Shown here: positions 61,622 to 64,000 of the stretch, piece by piece
How the letters are laid out: every line of letters begins with the position of its first letter
How positions within the stretch are numbered: the first letter of the stretch is position 1
Translations under genes and position numbers: made by a program
DNA from: JAVDCA01 sp963819385
GTDB lineage: Bacteria > Pseudomonadota > Alphaproteobacteria > Rhizobiales > Xanthobacteraceae
Reading direction: 5' to 3'
Assembly: GCA_963819385.1 (NCBI GenBank)
Contig: CAWFVV010000006.1
Span: 1,364,001 to 1,428,000 of the forward strand
Length of the DNA: 64,000 nt
The notes under the pieces: generated by a model
Databases searched by the model: none
Told to the model about the DNA's origin: nothing
Seen by the model: the letters and a program-made list of their open reading frames with translations, nothing else

Positions 61622-61655
61622 GTTTAGCAGATGCACATAGGCCTTGCGAGCGCCC

Positions 61656-62615
61656 TCACTCCTGCTGGGGAATGCCGGCCTTCTCGCGCACCGCGGTCCA
61701 CTTGGCGATCTCATTGACGACGTGCTGGCGCATCCCCTCGGGCGTCGAGGTTTGGGCCGAGGCGCCGACCTTGAGGAGTTGCGCCTGGATATCCGGCCGC
61801 GCCAACACCTGGTGCAGCGCCTTGTTCATCTTGTCGACGATCGGCTGCGACGTGCCGGCCGGAAAGGATAGGCCGTACCAGCTCATCACCTGGAAAGCCG
61901 GCAGGCCGGACTCGGCGACCGTCGGCAGGTCGGGGAGTGCCGGAAAGCGCTGAGGCGACGTGACGGCGAGCGCCTTGAGCGCCCCCGACTGGACCTGCCC
62001 GAGCACCGGCTGCACCAGCTCGAAGGTGAAGTCGACCTGCTTGCCCAGCAGCCCGGTCAGCACCGCCGGCGTGCCGCGATAGGGAATATGCTTCACGTCG
62101 ATGCCGGCGAGCTGGCGAAACAGCTCGCCGGAGAAATGCTGCGTGGTACCGATGCCGACGCTGGCGAAATTGAGCTTGCCGGGCTGGCTCTTCGCGAGCG
62201 CGATCAGCTCGGCGACGTTCTTCGCCGGAAAGTCGGGCCGCACCACCAGCACGAGCCCGGCCGTGCCGGTGAGCGACACGAACGCGAAGTCATTCACCGA
62301 ATCGAACGGCAGATGCTTGTACATGGCGGCCGACACGCCATGCGCATTGTTCATCATGTAGGCCGTGTAGCCGTCGCGCGGCGCCTTCACGACCGTCTCG
62401 GCCGCGATGATGTTGCCGGCGCCCTGCTTGTTCTCGACCACGATCGGCTGACCGAGCAGCGCGCCGAGCGGCGTCGCGATGATGCGGGTGACGATGTCGG
62501 TGCCGCCTCCGGGGCCGGCACCGACGATGACGTGGATCGGCCGCGTCGGCCAGTCCTGCGCATCAGCCGGTGAGACGCAGAGCAGCGCGAGCAGAAGAGC
62601 CAGGAAGCTTTTCAT
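61656..62615 (-). CDS. Tripartite tricarboxylate-type (Bug) solute-binding protein
   Basis: A 319-residue Bug/TctC receptor with a signal peptide (cleavage after SPADA, residue about 19). IHVIVGAGPGGGTDIVTRII, VVENKQGAGNIIAAE, LNFASVGIGTTQHFSGELFR and KHIPYRGTPAVLTGLLGKQV are the typical blocks. It is probably co-transcribed with the FAH-family gene upstream. The ligand may be an aromatic acid of the gentisate route, by context only. Confidence 0.9.
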   Translation of the reverse strand: MKSFLALLLALLCVSPADAQDWPTRPIHVIVGAGPGGGTDIVTRIIATPLGALLGQPIVVENKQGAGNIIAAETVVKAPRDGYTAYMMNNAHGVSAAMYKHLPFDSVNDFAFVSLTGTAGLVLVVRPDFPAKNVAELIALAKSQPGKLNFASVGIGTTQHFSGELFRQLAGIDVKHIPYRGTPAVLTGLLGKQVDFTFELVQPVLGQVQSGALKALAVTSPQRFPALPDLPTVAESGLPAFQVMSWYGLSFPAGTSQPIVDKMNKALHQVLARPDIQAQLLKVGASAQTSTPEGMRQHVVNEIAKWTAVREKAGIPQQE

Positions 62616-62625
62616 CACGTCCCCT

Positions 62626-62700
62626 TCTGGCGAATGGCGAATGGCGGGTAGCGAATAGGAAACGATCCATTCGCTATTCGCCACTCCCTACTCGCCATTC
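62626..62700. repeat. GAATAG/GAATGG palindromic repeat, copy 3
   Basis: GGCGAATGGCGAATGGCGGG on the left and ATTCGCTATTCGCCACTCCC on the right. It fills the gap between the FAH-family gene and the Bug gene. Confidence 0.8.
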
Positions 62701-62701
62701 C

Positions 62702-63577
62702 TCACTTTTCGTCTTGGATCGGATTGCGCAAGATGCCGATGCCCTCGATCTCGATCTCGCAGGTGTCGCCGTTCTTCATCCACACCGGATCGGGCTTGCG
62801 CGCATGGCCGACGCCGGACGGCGTGCCGGTGAAGACGATGTCGCCCGGCTCGAGCGTCAGGCCCTGGGTGAGATAGACCAGCATCTCGCGCACCGGGAAC
62901 ATCATGTTATTGGTGTTGTCCGACTGCATGACCTTGCCGTTGAGCCGGCTTTCGATCTTGAGGCCCTTGCCGGCGTCGGGCAGCTCGTCGGCGGTGACCA
63001 TCCAGGGGCCGAAACCGCCGGTGCGGTCGAAGTTCTTGCCCATGTCCCACTGGGTGGTCTTGCGCTGGAATTCGCGCACCGAGCCCTCGTTCGAGCACGA
63101 CCAGCCCGCGACGCACGAGGTCGCGTTGTCCATGGTGAGGTGCTTGGCGGGCTTGCCGACGACCAGCATCAGCTCGGCCTCGTAGTCGAGCGTCTCCGAC
63201 ACCTTGGGCCGGATGATCGAGCTCTCGTGCGGCACCATCGAGGTGAGGCAGCGGAAGAAGATCGTCGGAAATTTCGGGACGTTGTCGCGATTGGGGCCTT
63301 CCTTGACGTGATCGAGATAGTTGAGGCCGAGGCAGATGATCTTGCCGGGGCGCCCGACCGGCAGCGCGTACTTGATGCCGTTGAGCGGCCGATGGGCCGA
63401 GGCGGGCGCGCGCTTGGCGAGGTCCTTCACGGACGCGAGATCGCCCTTGGCGGCGGCGAGCAGCGCAGCGAGATCGCTCGGTACCTTGGCGTCGACCGCC
63501 TGCAGGTCGACGACCTGGTCGCCTTCCACCACGCCGAGATGCGGGCCGCCCTGTGCTTCGAACGCGACGATTTTCAT
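62702..63577 (-). CDS. Fumarylacetoacetate hydrolase-family protein
   Basis: A 291-residue FAH-fold hydrolase. IICLGLNYLDHVKEG, PTIFFRCLTSMVPHESSIIR, LDYEAELMLVVGKPAKHL (metal Glu ligands), SCSNEGSVREFQRKTTQWDM and PGDIVFTGTPSGVGHARKP are the core family motifs. Members cleave fumarylpyruvate, acylpyruvates or related C-C bonds. Given the gentisate dioxygenase, fumarylpyruvate is a good candidate substrate. The ATG follows a GAGGAAAT box. Confidence 0.88.
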   Translation of the reverse strand: MKIVAFEAQGGPHLGVVEGDQVVDLQAVDAKVPSDLAALLAAAKGDLASVKDLAKRAPASAHRPLNGIKYALPVGRPGKIICLGLNYLDHVKEGPNRDNVPKFPTIFFRCLTSMVPHESSIIRPKVSETLDYEAELMLVVGKPAKHLTMDNATSCVAGWSCSNEGSVREFQRKTTQWDMGKNFDRTGGFGPWMVTADELPDAGKGLKIESRLNGKVMQSDNTNNMMFPVREMLVYLTQGLTLEPGDIVFTGTPSGVGHARKPDPVWMKNGDTCEIEIEGIGILRNPIQDEK

Positions 63578-63604
63578 GATTTCCTCTTTCCCGCATGGGA
63601 TGCG

Positions 63605-63764
63605 TGGGGTGGGCATTGCGCTTCGTCGGCCGCGCCGCGTGCTCGAGAAGCAAAGGCGCAATGCCCACGCGGATCGGTGCCGACGCTTGTACCGCGTGGG
63701 CAAAATCGCCCGCAAGCCCGGTGCGTGCCGCGCGACATTTTGGGCGATTTTGCCCACCTACGGC
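63605..63764. repeat. GTGGGCAAAATCGC palindromic repeat, copy 3
   Basis: A composite of GTGGGCATTGCGC and GCGCAATGCCCAC arms and GCGTGGGCAAAATCGCCCG with its complement GGGCGATTTTGCCCACC. It is longer than the copy at 5965 and lies between the FAH gene start and the egtD end. Confidence 0.8.
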
Positions 63765-63797
63765 CGGCTACATGCTCGTAGCGGGAAAAACGACGCG

Positions 63798-64000
63798 TCA
63801 ACGCGTCGCGAGGGCGTGCACCGAGAAATATCCGGCCGCATCGGTCCATGCCGCGTCCGATGTCCAGCCCGCGCGCGCCGCCAGCGCCAGGAAGGACGCG
63901 ATCGTGTACTTGTAGCTGTTCTCGGTGTGGATCGTCTCGCCCGCCGCGAACGCGATCGCGCGCCCGTCGAGCCGGATGGTCTGCGCGGCGCGGCTCTCGA
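63798..64000 (-). CDS. egtD: L-histidine N-alpha-methyltransferase, 3' part
   Basis: The last 67 codons of a gene that runs out of the window. They contain GETIHTENSYKY, then FLALAARAGWTSDAAWTD and the end YFSVHALATR. These match the C-terminus of EgtD, which trimethylates histidine in ergothioneine synthesis; the EN-x-YKY motif is part of the histidine-binding region. Only the C-terminal part is visible. Confidence 0.8.
   Translation of the reverse strand, partial: ESRAAQTIRLDGRAIAFAAGETIHTENSYKYTIASFLALAARAGWTSDAAWTDAAGYFSVHALATR

Overview
The window looks like chromosomal DNA of a GC-rich alphaproteobacterium of the order Hyphomicrobiales (Rhizobiales), close to the Bradyrhizobium/Rhodopseudomonas/Xanthobacteraceae group. 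The reasons are the single-chain cytochrome b/c1 fusion, an MbfA-type ferritin-like iron exporter, several Bug-type solute receptors, and many dispersed palindromic intergenic elements typical of these genomes. I see no rRNA, tRNA, CRISPR array, prophage or intact insertion sequence.

Layout. 1-5.3 kb: cytochrome bc1 genes (b/c1 fusion and Rieske), then trmL, hemF and an unknown membrane protein. 5.3-18.6 kb: a large C-P lyase locus for phosphonate use. One arm (minus strand) carries the regulator phnF, a hexapeptide acetyltransferase, a first phnM and the phnDCE importer. The divergent arm (plus strand) carries phnG-H-I-J, a GNAT gene, phnK, phnL, a second phnM and phnN. A DUF1045 2H-phosphoesterase-like gene converges on phnE, and no phnP is present. 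Palindromes lie between phnF and phnG where a PhnF operator would be expected. 18.7-26 kb: an ATP-grasp enzyme, a gene-poor stretch, a branched-chain amino-acid-type binding protein, an orphan antitoxin, a TauE-type exporter, CCA-adding enzyme, a Nudix hydrolase and DUF1285. 26-33 kb: a MoxR / DUF58 / BatA-DUF4159 / amidotransferase-like gene group. 33-45 kb: GNAT, Nudix, MbfA, a metallophosphoesterase, a UvrD-type helicase, an SDR, a hydroxypyruvate isomerase-like protein, and a methyltransferase-like gene coupled to a MetF-like gene. 45-64 kb: an esterase, a VOC protein, a lone molybdenum hydroxylase large subunit, and an aromatic-catabolism set (maleylacetate reductase, gentisate dioxygenase, SDR, FAH-family hydrolase, Bug receptors, flavin reductase). 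This part also holds small secreted proteins, a Crp/Fnr regulator next to a class III adenylate cyclase, and the 3' end of egtD.

Two features run through the whole window. First, at least nine genes in the first 26 kb (trmL, hemF, phnD, phnH, phnI, phnJ, the second phnM, DUF1285, moxR) are broken by one- or two-base indels, while conserved sequence continues in the shifted frame. I found none in the remaining 38 kb. This fits uncorrected sequencing indels better than gene decay, although decay cannot be excluded from one sequence. Second, some 20 palindromic elements of about nine families sit in the intergenic gaps. Several supply the stop codon of the preceding gene, and one is split by a 164-bp MITE-like insertion with a 10-bp target duplication.
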